NCBI RefSeq assembly: GCF_000143415.4
Contig: NW_003314280.1
Span: forward strand, 2,153,549-2,217,548
DNA from: Selaginella moellendorffii
Taxonomy: Eukaryota > Streptophyta > Lycopodiopsida > Selaginellales > Selaginellaceae
DNA: 64,000 bases
Direction: 5' to 3'
The position numbers and the translations under genes were made by a program. Below the pieces are notes generated by a model. That model made no database searches, had not been told where the DNA came from, and saw only the letters and a list, made by a program, of their open reading frames with translations. Below, one piece after another: positions 40,830 through 52,993 of this stretch; positions within the stretch are counted from its first letter, which is position 1, and every line of letters begins with the position of its first letter.

Positions 40830-42058
40830 GGACGTGAGGACGAAACTTACTCTATTGGGACACCAACAGCACGCCTTCTTCGTAGAAAACATGTGTACGG
40901 GTTTCTTACATTTTCGTCCCTGTGGATCCTGAGCTCCATACAGTTCTTAGCGACGAGGAGCTTTCTGAGCTCTCGAGCATTCTCTATGGCAAGAGGTATT
41001 ATTCTAGAAGAGCGCTTTTCCGCGGGGACTGACTAGCTTGAAAAAAATCACAGCTTCTTCAGTCGTGTCTTTAAATCCGTAGCACAGGGGGATGGCTCTA
41101 GTCCTCGGCATTCCGAGGACGGGGATGAACAACGAGATGATTTACTGGAACCGTTGGAATCGAGGCTTTTGTTTCTAGCCGCGGATATAAGTGCACTAAG
41201 TGATCTTTCTTTCTTTTCTTCTAAGTATTATACTACGTCTTAGTGGTCGGAGGCTCAGATACAGGGACTTTCTTTTACAAGTTCGGCAGAAACTCAAACT
41301 CCCGTACTCCCTGAAACTTTCTATAGAAGCCGAGATCTTCAAGGATCCTATTCTTGCCGCTCTTGACTTTTTTTCACTCTTTTTTCAGTCCTCTGAAGAT
41401 TGATGATGATCCGAGTGACGTTGAAACCCTTGTGAGAGAGCTTCCACCCTGTCGTTGGCGTAAGGTGAGGACAGATAATCCAAGGAAGGAAAAGCACAAA
41501 CATTAAACACAGCCGACATGAGCTCACACCCTCCAAGCTTGCGAGGTTTTTGCGCCATGACCCATCCTGGGATTGGTAACGAGCAGCTTCCACCAGCATT
41601 TTTCCAGAAAGCTCCTTCGCCATCTGAACACAGGTTAATTATATCCGAAAACATCACAGGAATGTACCAATCTTTGCAGTGTGGACATAGAGAGGCTCTA
41701 AAAAAGTTACTGTAATCGACCATGATTTCGTGGTATTGTTCTTAGACAGTCGCAGCTCTTGTAGGGTGGTCAGCTGGCTGCTACAAAACTCGAGTCTCAC
41801 GCAGCAAGACACGTAACTCACCACAGCTTCTAACAAAGCTAGGAAGTGTTTACTTCGTTTTTGCTGTGGCCGCTGCGACATACATCGCAGAACTATGATG
41901 CCCATGTTGAGATGTTTAGCGCTTCCATTCTTATGCGAAATCTATGTTTCTGCAATCTATGGGGAACGTTTATAGCTGATGTTGTAGTGACCACTTTGGG
42001 ACCGGATTACCTTCGTGTTGCCTGGGCAATCTATGCTCTAGATTTCCCAGGCGATTGA
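40830..42058 (+). pseudogene. YaaW-like pseudogene, copy 1 (scrambled)
   Basis: It matches the intact copy at 45379-46770 but is broken in many ways. The acceptor of exon 3 is deleted, the end of exon 4 and its donor are missing, and exon 5 has lost much of its 3-prime half. The segment 41415-41695 is inverted and rearranged, so that exons 6-8 read on the minus strand with exon 8 placed before exon 6. The final exon RYITIR part is missing, while WGTFIADVVVTTLGPDYLR is still readable near 41970. The intron 8 donor is TTACTG instead of GT/GC. No product is expected. Confidence 0.75.
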
Positions 42059-42189
42059 AGATGGAGAAACCTCTCTGTGAGTCGGTGTATAAGATAGTTG
42101 GAAGCTTGTATTGAATGCGTTTTTATATTCCTTGTTCTTGTTGAAGTAGAGACTTATGGACGTTGCGTGGTGATTTTCTGCATATGGTA

Positions 42190-42895
42190 CGCTTCATTCT
42201 CTTGGAGTCAGCCTAATAAGCTAAACTCTAAAATGTGTAAGAGTCCGATGTAGTTATACAATTTAATTGGGAGTGGTAGCACTTGCCATGAATCCTGTCT
42301 ATTAAGGTCGTATGTCACTAGCGTCGCTTGCCAACCATCAGGAATCCAGTAGATTACATTCCTGTGAATGTTTATGGAAGTTTTGTAGAAATGTTTGGGA
42401 GAGATGCTCTCCGGTGCCCGGCTTATCATAACTGCGTCCTCCCCTCTTGCCCAAACACACCAGTGCTCTTTCCAAGCAAATAGAGCTTGCCTCCCCACCT
42501 TCGAGTTCTTCACTCCCGAGCTTGACGTGGTGGAGTGAAACGAGCTTGCCATTGTCTGTGCGATAGCTTAGTAGCTTCACCTTTTTCTCGGATCCAAATA
42601 GAATGGATGATGTTCCCACAAACAGCGGAAGAGGACGTGAGAAACTTCGCGAAATCCTAACTCTTGATATCCTCATTTTGGTTCTGCTCTGTGACCAGCC
42701 ACTCAGACTTCCAGGAGCTGAGAACTGCCGTTTGAAAGAATCTACGCAACCGAAATACTACTCGAAAGCTCTGCTCGTGATCCAAGAGCGAGAGCTGTTT
42801 GCAAGGCTTGGAAACAGATTATTGATTCTTCGTGGTTTTCATGCCGCTACAGGGATCCATCGCCCTGCATCTTACTGACAAAGAGGGCTTGCCCA
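42190..42895 (-). pseudogene. F-box/beta-propeller pseudogene, copy 1
   Basis: Minus-strand fragments in changing frames resemble the better preserved copies at 51567-52499 and 53650-54638: AVCKAW-like near 42800, SWKSEWLV near 42690, SEKKVKLLSYRTDNGKLVSL, APESISPKHFYKTSINIHRN and LVTYDLNRQDSWQVLPLP. Several frameshifts and deletions are present. F-box proteins normally supply substrate recognition for SCF ubiquitin ligases. This copy is not functional. Confidence 0.7.
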
Positions 42896-42899
42896 TTTG

Positions 42900-43976
42900 C
42901 AACATATTTCCAGTTGAAGTTTCCATCATAAGACTTCTTCAGGTTTTATCATAATCATAGTTAACCAATTAAACGTGGTTAGTTTGATAAAGGAAACCCT
43001 TTGATCATTCTGTTGAGTCCAATTCATTAATTGGATTAATAAATAATAAATATTATTATTATGCAAACGAAGTGTTGTTACATGTAATGCAACAAAATAT
43101 TATACCACTTTTTCATATTTATAAAAAAGTTTTTTCAAAGATAAGGAATATTAAAGGAATCTAATGCATCTTCATGAGTAAGATGCTTTAATAGCTCACA
43201 TTGGAGGAAGGTCATGTATAAAGTAGAAAAGTCATCATAATTTAATTTCAAAGAAGACAATTGATAAAAAACTGCTTAGAATGAATTTTAGTCACATTAA
43301 AAGGATTATGGGGTGTTTTATATTCAAGATGTGAAGACTAAATTCCATGCATTCACAAAGAGAGTTTTATATGTAGTATTTAGTTCTTATTGGGGGAATA
43401 TACATTTTATCAAATGTTATAGCAATATTAAATTTGCAAACTCAATAGTTGAGCTCACAAGCTGAGCTCAATCTTCAATTGTAATTTTCTACAAATGTTA
43501 TACATTTCAAAAAAAACCTAAAGTTAATAGTAAAATTTATTTATCCTATATTTTAATAACTTGATATGCCATGCAGCAATGCTTGGTTTTTTTTCTTTCT
43601 TTTTATGTAAATGAATATAGAAAGTAATTCTTCAAATGCATTTCTTTTGTCTAGATTAATTTAAATTTAAATATAAAATCAATACAGTTATTAAAAACCA
43701 ATATTTTAGAAAAACAAGAGCAAAATAACAATTATTCTAATTAAAAATACAAAAAATATATAAATATTATGCATGTCATAATCCAAGTTGTGATGGAGAT
43801 TTACACTAGGATCTGCTGATTATAATTGGAGAGAGATTTGTTTGGTCCATAGGAAGACCTGAAGTATAAATTGAGTGCATCATGTTTTCAATCACTTTCG
43901 ACAAGAAATTAAAAATAGTGAAGTTATTAGATCTCTTGAAGTTTATAGCAATTCAAGAGGCAATACACACACACAG

Positions 43977-44024
<48 letters not shown>

Positions 44025-44980
44025 CAAAATAAAAAATTCAAAAGAAATTGGGAAGGAAAAAATGCTAAAAAATATCTCATATAAAACATTTATTAAAGAT
44101 TAATTTCTATAATGTTTACTTAATCTTGAAACTATAACAACTAGATTGTAGCAAATTATGGCTTTGGGCTACATTAATACTCATCCCTACTTCCCTTTAT
44201 ATTTTTTTATTCCTTATTAACTCATGGTTTTGATTTAAACACCGGTGTCTTTGTAATTGCATTTTTTGACGGATCATAAATTTAGTGATAGCATGCAAAC
44301 AATCCCTCTCAATAGCTTTCTTAATAGAATTTTAGATACTAATATTAAATTTTGTATAAACGAGTTTAAAGGCAAAAGATCACAGCCATTGGATTAAGGA
44401 ATATTTTAGAACATACTTGGATACTTCAGGTATATTCTTTATACTCTACAAGTTTTCCAAAGAAAACCAAAAGTATATAATAAACACTAATTTAGTTAAC
44501 TCCAAATTTTTGGTTTGCTTTAAGCAGACCTGTAAGTAATAGATATACCTAGAATGCTTGAATATTCAAGGATATTCTACCATTTAGTATTTTAGATTAA
44601 TTCTATATTTATAATCACTAGTTTATTTTACCATATTCAAAAATATTAATCTTGTTTTTATAAATTATAAAAATGCTTATAATTTTTAATATATTAAATT
44701 ATTAGATAGGAATAACATTACTATTAAGCAAACTAAGCATTGCTGCATAAAATGTTTTTCTTATAACTTTTCAACTATATATATATATATATATATGTAA
44801 GAAGAAACAATTATATAACTTTTTATTCTAATAGAGTACTCATTAGCATGAAAGCACACTAATGGAGAAAATCACACTGATCTTCTTTTTGGAGAAAATC
44901 TTGCACTAAAGGGTATGAGCCTAACATACACTTGAATATATGTTATTTTATTAAAATTTATGAGTCAAGTTTTACAATCT
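42900..44980. other. AT-rich intergenic DNA with microsatellites
   Basis: No coding sequence is supported. An AT dinucleotide run occupies about 43978-44021 and a shorter one 44776-44797. The single longer ORF here (43875-44084) runs through the AT repeat and is spurious. Confidence 0.7.
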
Positions 44981-44984
44981 AGTT

Positions 44985-45170
44985 TCCGTGATCGCGCGAG
45001 CCCTATGCCTGTCCAACGCCGCGGATTGCCGCCGCCGGGGCTGCTGGTGTGGATTGACGCCCTGGCAATAGATTCTACACTGCTGCTGTTGCTGTTGGAC
45101 GCGAGCTGAGATCGCAATGCGGATGAATTGGTCACCAGCAGCCCTAGACGAAGAACCCTAAAAATGCAGT
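44985..45170 (-). pseudogene. Remnant of the riboflavin synthase 5-prime end
   Basis: The sequence corresponds to 34325-34618, the transit-peptide region and leader of RIBC. Shared blocks include GATTGCCGCCGCCG, CTGCTGCTGTTGCTG, CTGAGATCGCAA-GCGGATGAATT and CAGCCCTAGACGAAGA. The enzyme core is absent and the reading frame is disrupted. It lies head-to-head with the intact YaaW-like gene. Confidence 0.75.
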
Positions 45171-45178
45171 GGTGAGCC

Positions 45179-47036
45179 ATGGCGCTATGTGGATTGGCTT
45201 CGCCGCTGCCGAGATTCCACCGGAGCAGGAGCCCATACATCGAGGTACTCACTCCTCGCATTCTTCCTTGCGCGCGCATTCCTTTTGTTCGTTCTTCCAC
45301 GCCTGTAGTTTGTTGCTTGTCCTCATTAGTTTAGCCTTTCTAGCTCCAGAGCTCTCGTCAGTTCTTCCATCACTTCCTGGACGTGAGGTCTACGAGGACG
45401 AGACTTCCTCGATTGGGACACCAACAGCACAGGCTCCAGGTTCTCGGTATGCATGCCTTCTTCGTAGAAAACATTTCATTTGTGTATGAGTTTCTTACAT
45501 TTTCGTCCCTGGCAGCTGCTGTGGATCCTGAGCTCCATACTGTTCTTGAGTTAGCTAGCGATGTGGAGCTTTCTGAGCTCTCGAGCATTCTCTATGGCAA
45601 GAGGTACGAATCTAGAAACGCTCTTTTCGGAGAGGGCTGACTAGCTCGAAAAAAATCACAGCTTCTTTAGTCCTGTCTATAAGTCCGTAGCACAGGGCGA
45701 TGGCTCTAGTCCTCGGCATTCCGAGGACGGGGAAGAAAAACGAGATGATTTACTGGAACGGTTGGAATCGAGGCTTTTGTTTCTAGCCGCGGATGCCAAA
45801 TCTACTGTGACGTAAGTGCATTGCTTTGGAGCAAGTGTTTCTTTTTTAATTGTTGTACTACCGTTTAGTGGTCGGAGGCCCAGATACAGGGACGTTCTTT
45901 TACAAGTTCGACAGAAACTCAAAATCCCGTGCTCCCTAAAACTTCCTACGGAGGACTTAGAAGCCGAGATATTTCTTTTCCTCCTCCAACAATCTCCAAG
46001 GCAAGCAATCATGCTATTCTTGCCGCTCTTGACTTTTTTTTTTCAGTCCATCGGAGCCTCTGAGGATTGACGATGATCCGAGTGACGCTGAAACTTCCCA
46101 GTCTGGGTCATGGCGCAAAAATCTCGCGGCAGCTCTCAAACTTGGAGGCCGTGAGCTCGTGTCCGCCGTTTTTAAAGTTTGTGTTTTTCCTTCCTTGGAT
46201 TATCTGTCTAACCTTACGCCAACGCGACAGGGTGGAAGCGCTCTCACAATGTCCACGCTCCAACGATTGGTACGATCCTGTGATGTTTTCGGATATAAAT
46301 TAGCCTGTCTTCAGATGGCGAAGGAGCTTTCTGGAAAAATGCTGGTGGAAGCTGCTCGTTACCAACTTGCTAGAGAAGCTCTAAAAAAGGCACTGTAATC
46401 GACCATGATTTCGTGGTAGTGTTCTTAAATAGTCGCAGCTCTTGTAGGGTGGTCAGCTGGTTGCTACAAAACTCGAGTCTCGCGTGACAATGCTTGCAGC
46501 AAGACAGGTAACTCACCACAGCTTCTAACAAAGCTAGGAAGTGTTTACATTGTTTTGCAGTTACTTGCTGGGGCCGCTGCGAGATACATCACCATTCGTA
46601 GCACTATGATGCTGCTTGGCCCCATGTAAGATGAGATGTTTAGCGCTTCCATTCTCATGTGAAATCTATGTTTTTGCAGTCTATGGGGAACGTTTATAGC
46701 TGATGTTGTAGTGACCGCTCTGGGACCGGATTACCTTCGTGTGGTCCGGGCAATCTATGCTCTAGCGCAGGTAAATACGTTTCTTAACTTGATAGAGCTT
46801 GCTAAATGCAGATACACTGGAACTTAGATACGTCTGACGAGAACTTATGGATGGAAGCGAGGATCCCTTCTATGTCAAGGTACTCTAAAAGTTCTCTGAA
46901 AGTACTTGAGCTGCTATCGATTTCCCAGGTGATTAAAGATGGAGGAACCTCTCTGAGCTGCCGGTGTACAGAGATAGTTGGAAGCTTGTATAACTTGAAT
47001 GCGTTTTTTTATTCCTTGTTCTTGTTACTGAAGTAG
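45179..47036 (+). CDS. YaaW / UPF0174 (DUF3944)-like protein, intact copy
   Basis: Twelve exons assemble in frame: 45179-45244, 45344-45446, 45516-45603, 45671-45811, 45869-46000, 46047-46176, 46231-46269, 46315-46389, 46448-46507, 46561-46625, 46680-46770 and 46812-47036. Two introns (46001-46046, 46390-46447) have GC-AG ends and the rest GT-AG. The product has about 404 residues. Conserved blocks in order are VDPELHTVLELASDVELSEL, RYRDVLLQVRQKLKIPCSLK, LPTEDLEAEIFLFLLQ, GGSALTMSTLQRL, MAKELSGKMLVEAARYQL, LAGAAARYITIRSTMMLLGP and LWGTFIADVVVTALGPDYLR. The RDVLLQV to EIFLFLL part parallels the bacterial YaaW block, and plant relatives carry the GP-LWGTFxAD motif. Function is unknown. The basic N-terminus suggests plastid or mitochondrial import. 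The last exon is the least certain part. Confidence 0.65.
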
Positions 47037-47099
47037 AGACGTTGTGAAGTTCTCGTGGTGATTTTTTCTATATGGTACTCTTGGAGTGAGTCTAATAAG

Positions 47100-47790
47100 C
47101 TAAATTCTATTAATGTATAGGAGTCTGCAATGGATCTGGGAGTGCCATGAGTCCTGTTTATTGAGGTCATATGTCACAGCATTGCTTGGCAAGCATCAGG
47201 AATCCAGTAGATTACATTCTTGTGAATATTTATGGAAGCTGTGAAGAAACGTTCTGGAGAGATGTCCTCTGGTGCCCGGCTTATCATAACTGCGTCCTCC
47301 CCTCTTAGTCGAAGAGCTCAAACACGCCGGTGCTGCTCTGTCCAAGCAAGTTCAGCTTGCCTTCCCAACCCATGAGCTTAAAGTTCCCTTAAAGTACTTC
47401 ATTGACGTGGTGGAGTGAAAGGAACTCCCCATTGTCCGCGCGATAGCTTAGTAACCTCGCCTTTCTCTCCCATCCAAAGAATGGATGATGTTGTCACAGA
47501 CCAGGGAAGAGGTTGTGACAAACTCCGCGAAATCCTCGTTGATATCCTCATGATGGTCGTGCTCTGTGACCAGCCACTCAGACTTCCAGGAGCTGAGGAC
47601 TGCCGCCTCCATGAAACTACGCAACGGAAATACTACTCGATGATCCACTAGTTGCAACCTTCTGGACTCTCAAGCGTTGTAAATGGCAGCCTTAAGATGT
47701 GCCGTTCCCACTACTGCTTGACCTTTTCTCCACAGCGGGGCAAGAACTCTGGATGGTGGAAGTGGGTTTCCCACCCAAAAGGCTCTGCCT
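47100..47790 (-). pseudogene. F-box/beta-propeller pseudogene, copy 2
   Basis: Short minus-strand blocks match the other copies: a segment around 47570 reads AVLSSWKSEWLVTEHDHHED and then DFAEFVTTSSLVCDNIIHS, and one near 47275 resembles APEDIS. Frame changes and deletions separate them, and the F-box part is missing. It sits downstream of the intact YaaW-like gene, as copy 1 does after YaaW copy 1. Confidence 0.65.
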
Positions 47791-48269
47791 TCCCGGAGCT
47801 TCAACTGCCCAGACCCAAATGGCGATTTTACGTGTGATAACTAATGAGCAAAACAAGGATAAACAACTCAAAGTTCAGGCTTATTCCAAACAACGTTCTT
47901 CTCGATGGCATGGTTTGTTGTAGTGGCAGTTCTGCGTTCAGTGACCTCAGATTCATGAGAGGAAGAATTTATTTGAACGCGATTGGCTGATACTATGCTT
48001 GCTATATGTATTTTTTTTCTTTTTCTTTCTTTTCTTCTTTTTATTTTTTAATTTCTTCTTTTTTCTTTCACTGCAGCTGTCTCCCAGCTGCTATTCATCG
48101 TTCTCATTGCCAAGAAGTCATCCAAAAACAAAGTGTTAAGAACAAACAGGATAAATGAAAAGAATGTGACCGATTGGAATATAGCGGATCATTCTATTTA
48201 TATGATATTTTAATAGTCCCGCGGTCAACATGAGATTGATGGATGCAAGCATGCAATTTGGATTATCTT

Positions 48270-48500
48270 TGCAATGTCGGCCGCATCTTCGTCAGTCCCC
48301 GTGCTCCTCACTTGCAATCTGATTTATTGTGGGAACGAGAATTTCTCAATCCCGAAAGCTGTCGCATTTCACAGGCGAGGTCAATCGTCCTTCTCTGCTT
48401 CCTTTCTAAGATTTTTCTGTTATATCTTTCTTGTGTCATTCCTGAGCTCCATATTCTTCTTCCGTTGGCTAGAGAATGGCGCTTTCTTTCTTCTACTATA
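48270..48500 (+). pseudogene. YaaW-like remnant, copy 3, 5-prime part
   Basis: It contains the block CTTGTGTCATTCCTGAGCTCCATATTCTT, followed by CTAGAGAATGG-GCTTTC. This corresponds to exon 3 of the intact copy with several deletions. A near-identical inverted block lies at about 54990-55060. No open frame is present. Confidence 0.5.
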
Positions 48501-48699
48501 GTGGCCTAGATCCTTTGTTCCCACTTTGATTGAGCATGTCTATTCTGAAGATTTTATGACTTACGCAAAATTTCCTCAATCGAAGCTTTTGTTTCTTGCG
48601 GTAAATACAAGATTATTCAGTGCTGTGATTGAGGACTGTCAACGCAGAGAGATAAAAAAAAAAGAAAATCTAAAGGAACTACAATCCAAATGGTAAGTC

Positions 48700-49055
48700 T
48701 AAACTAAACTTTAGAATACTTCAGATTCCAATGAACGGAGGTAATGGTTCTGGGAGCGGTACCACTGGCCATGAATCCGATGTAAGTCAATACCATCGCT
48801 TGCGTAACACGATAAATAATATTGTTGTAGATGTTTGCAGACCTGAAATGCTTTTTGGTGCCATGCTTATTAAAACTGCAAATGCGTTGCTTGCGATCCC
48901 AACTCAAGAGCTCATAACAAGTAGCGGAGTGAAAGGAGCTTGCCATTGTCTGCACGTTAACTCAGTACTATTACCTGGCTTTTGCATGGATGATATCGTC
49001 ACGAAGGACGGAAGAGGCAATGCGGAAAATCATGCCTCTTCCCGACTTCCAGGAT
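48700..49055 (-). pseudogene. F-box/beta-propeller pseudogene, copy 3 (fragment)
   Basis: Only the last propeller blade and scattered pieces remain, for example ANIYNNIIYRV near 48830 and the sequence ending with the EFxKS-like tail near 48720. It is inserted between two fragments of YaaW copy 3. Confidence 0.55.
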
Positions 49056-49172
49056 AGCAACCAGATGGTTAGGGTTGGTGATGGCCGTCTCTGTTGAGAG
49101 CGAAGAGCGTGATTCTCCCTACAGAGATCCGGGTATAGGATGATTGCTTGTCTGACTTGCCTTGTTTCGGGT

Positions 49173-49191
49173 GGGGGGGGGGGGGGGGGGG
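49173..49191. repeat. Poly-G mononucleotide run
   Basis: An almost uninterrupted run of about 19 G in non-coding DNA. Its true length is uncertain because such runs are error-prone in sequencing. Confidence 0.8.
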
Positions 49192-49254
49192 AATGGGGGC
49201 AAGAAATAGATATGATATTCCACCACATCTTGAGTTCTTCCAAGTTTCAGGGAG

Positions 49255-49800
49255 CGGTGAAGTGGCAATAAACCAAGAAGCCTCTGAAGATTGATGATGG
49301 ACGCTGAACCCCCAGTCATGGCACAAAAATCTTGCGGACGGCTCTTAAACTTCGCTCATATGTCTTCAGATGGTGAAGGAGCTTTCTGAAAAAGTGCTGA
49401 TGGAAGCACCAACTTGCCATCTAAAGAAGCTACTGTAATCGATTTCCTGGTAATGTTCTTAACCTATAGGGTGGTCAGCTAGTTGCTATAAACCTCAAGA
49501 CAGGTAACTCACCAGAGCTTCTCATAAAGTTAGGAAATGTTTACTTTGTTTTGCAGCTACTTGCTGGGGCCGCTGCGAGAAACATCACCATTCATAATGC
49601 TGATTGGGCCCATGTAAAACGTTTAGAGCTTCTGCTCTTGTGGCAAATTTATATTTTATTCCGCTGGCTGAAATGTAGACACTCCAAAACGTAGATACAT
49701 CTGGTGGGAACTTATGGATGGAAGCGAGGATCTGTTCTATGCCAAGAGGTACTATAAAAGTTCTCTGAAATTACTTTAAAGCAGCTATGATTGGTTTAGG
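49255..49800 (+). pseudogene. YaaW-like remnant, copy 3, 3-prime part
   Basis: It aligns with exons 6 and 8-12 of the intact copy. Recognisable blocks are GGAGCTTTCTGAAAAAGTGCTG, GGGTGGTCAGCTAGTTGCTA, CTACTTGCTGGGGCCGCTGC and AACTTATGGATGGAAGCGAGG. The intron 8 donor is CTACTG, exon 7 and exon 11 are lost and stop codons occur. Confidence 0.65.
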
Positions 49801-49829
49801 GACCTGTTTATAGAGATAGTTGGAAGCTG

Positions 49830-51540
49830 AAGTAAAACAATTAGTAAAGTGATCAAAACTTTTTAAAGTTTATTTATAAAAATTCTATAGCTAGTTTTAT
49901 TGTGATTTAAACATAGTTCAAAAATAGTTAAATATTTTTGTATAAAAAGGCTAAGGTAATTTTAGGGTATCACTTTTACTATAATAATCACTTGAATTAT
50001 CATTCTTTAGTTTTTTTAGCAAGCTTCATTATAGATAATTCATTTATTTTAGATTTTTAGTCATGATTCATTAAATGTTGAAAAAAAAGAGTGAATAAGA
50101 GAGAAATAAAATTCTAAATTTATATAAGATCTAATTATAACTAAATTTAGATTTATAACCTTTTGTATCACTATTTTTCACAATATATAATTTTTTAAAT
50201 TTATTTACTATGTCATAACAGTTTATTAACATTGCCACATTTAATTTCTATGTGGTTCCAGAATTGCCACATAACACTAATAAATATTTATAAAAAAGTT
50301 GGATCATTAATTAAATTTAAATCTAAACTATCACTCAATTTATAAAGCACTTCGATTGTATTAAAATCTCGTTACTCCACTTTTATTCACAGGCCTTTTC
50401 CCTTTACATTTGAACCCCATGGATCATTTTTCAAGTTATTTCCTTTGGTTGTTTACAATCTTCATAACTAGAGTTAAATTGGTTGTAGTTGTTGAATTAG
50501 TGATTGTAATTATAAAACTATTATAAGCTCTTGAAGTCAGATTTTCAACTCTCTTAAACCATTTTTAATTCAAATTTTAAATTATTCACTTTAGTTATTT
50601 ATAATTCATCATATTTCTTTGCAAATTCATATTACAACTTCCTGAAAGCCCCACTCTTTTAACATTCTACCCCTCATGTTAAAATGTTGTTTGGAAATAT
50701 CAACTCAACATGTGATACAAAACCCTTAACCAATTAATAGAGTCAAATATAAAACTTTAAATGGAAATTCAAACTTCTAAAGAGATCATCCATCTCAATA
50801 CCACAACAAGATCTTTAATTGAAATATGCACTTTTATGCTTATAACTACAAGTGGACTTGAATCACTACTTGCTTTTGGCTACACTGCTACATTGCTAGA
50901 TGGAGTTAGATTGTTACTTGCCAGAGCTGGATTGCTACACCACTGTGTTTCTATATAGAGTTGGATCACTACTTGCTCATCTATGCTACTTAGCTGGTGC
51001 TAGATACTTGCTTAGCTCATGCTGGTCTAGTCTGGTTAGTCTATTGCTCATGTGCTACTCACAATACATGTCTAGGTAAAATGAGTTGCTCCTAGAGATT
51101 AGTGAGAACAAAAAAAGCAACAAGAAGTAGGAACTCTTACCAGGATGGGTTTCTATAAGGAAGGTTAATTCAAAGAAAAAGTTGATACAGTTTTTGTGAA
51201 CGGAGCAGCATCGAAGCTTTGGTATAGGCATGGACAAGCAAAGGTAGCTGGCTCTTACTCTTTACATATGAAACTATTAAAATCGTCTTTGAGCATGCCT
51301 CAACCAAGCTGCATGAATTGACCTTTGTCGAGATTTGGAATGCCTTTTCTTTTCTTTTTCAGATGAAGATCTGGAAAATCGAGGTAAAAATTAATCCTAG
51401 AAAAGAACCACTCATAGCATAAATACTTTCACCTTAAATATATCAAAGAGATGTAGAGGTATGGTGATAGCACGGTGAACTGAAAAGGTAGAACACCTCA
51501 TGTATTGCATATTTCTAAATCAAAAGAAACTCCAAGTCTA
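49830..51540. other. AT-rich intergenic DNA, nothing recognised
   Basis: Strongly AT-rich with short ORFs only. No repeat family or gene is supported. Confidence 0.65.
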
Positions 51541-51566
51541 AGCTAATGGTAAGTCTAAAGTAAATT

Positions 51567-52499
51567 TCACATGTACGGAGGCAATGGTTTTGGAAGTGGT
51601 ACCACTTCCCATGAATCTTGTTTACTGAGGTTGTAAGTCACTAGCATTGCTCGATTAAGAGAAATGCAGTACATAATACTGTTGTAGATGTTTGCAGACT
51701 TTATGACATGAAATCTTGCAGAAATGCTCTCTGGGGCCTGGCTTATCAGAACTACATTCTCACCTCTTACTTCAAAGAGTCCAAATAAATGAATGCCTCT
51801 TTCTCCAAGCAAGTAAAGCTTGCCATCCCAACTGAAGAGCGTAAAACTCCCTTCAAGTACTTCAGACCCCAGCTTCAAGTAGCGGTGTGAAAGACGCTCA
51901 CCATTGTCCGCACGATAACTCAGCAGTGCCACCTTGCTTGTGGATCCAATGGAATGGATGATTGTCACAAACGGTGGAAGAGGACGTGATAAACTCCATA
52001 AAATCCTTCCTGCTGATATCCCCATTCCGGTGCTCTCTGATCAACCACTCCGACTTCCAGGAGTGAAGGACTGCTATTTGCATACACTCATGTAACCGAA
52101 ATACAATTCGATAGCCCTGCTCATGATCTATTAGAGTTGCAATCTCAAAATCATCTGAAAATGGCAGTAATCTGTGCCCTTTCCACTTATTGAAGAATGG
52201 GTTCCCCACCCAAAAGTCTCTACCTTCCCGGACCAGCACCAGCCCGGACTGAGAGACCGACTGGATATAGGTAGATGGAAATTCTAACTCGAACCACTGA
52301 CCCAGACCCAAGTGGCAAATGTTACACAACAAAGACTCACCCTCTTCTTTTGAAATATGATGCAGGGCGACGGATCCTCGTAGCGCCTTAAAAACCATGG
52401 AGAATCAATTATTTGTTTCCAAGCCTTGCAAACAGCTCTCGCTCTCAATAGACTCGGCCCAGGAAGCCTCAAAAGGATATCTACATGCTCCATCACCAA
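51567..52499 (-). pseudogene. F-box/beta-propeller pseudogene, copy 4 (two frameshifts)
   Basis: The F-box start is well preserved: MEHVDILLRLPGPSLLRARA and VCKAWKQIIDSPWFLRRYED. Compared with copy 5, 7 nt are missing after DPSPCI (about 52355) and 2 nt at about 51950, so the central third (CNICHLGLGQWFELEFPS to ITSSSTVCDN) is in another frame. The last part, SKVALLSYRADNG to SWEVVPLPKPLPP, returns to the original frame. Intact relatives would have an N-terminal F-box binding SKP1 and a C-terminal beta-propeller for substrates. As it stands, translation from the start would stop early. Confidence 0.75.
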
Positions 52500-52993
52500 C
52501 CCTAACCTAAGAAAATGTAATTTGTGACTTTTATTTTTGTTACATGAAATTCATTTTACCTTTAAAGTGTTTAAATTGTTTAATATTTTTTCCACTTTCC
52601 AATCCACATCTCAGATGTAATGGGGCCTGGGTAAGGAGGGTGCAAAGTTTGCTCACCTGCGCTTTGAGCGCAAGAGACCAGCAAAAGATCCCGCAAAGGA
52701 AATCGTCAACTAGATGGAGTGAACATCCTGAAAGGATTATAAAATGAAAATATCAAACAAAAATTCTTATTGAGCACCAGAACAGCATATAGATAGAACT
52801 GATATAACATTTGCTATTATCACTTTCAAAATACAGTTTACTAGAATTCTACTACCCAAAGATAAAAATGATATGAAATGATCATACTTGCTATGCAAAC
52901 ACCGGTGAAGAATAATTTAGAAGCAGAGCACATTACAAATCTAGAACCCCAATTCCTGATGAAAACTTAGCGCTAGATGTCATGTTCTTTCAC

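Noticed and set aside
43875-44084. 69-codon ORF with an Ile-Tyr repeat
   Set aside because: It reads through an (AT)n microsatellite. No conserved sequence flanks it.
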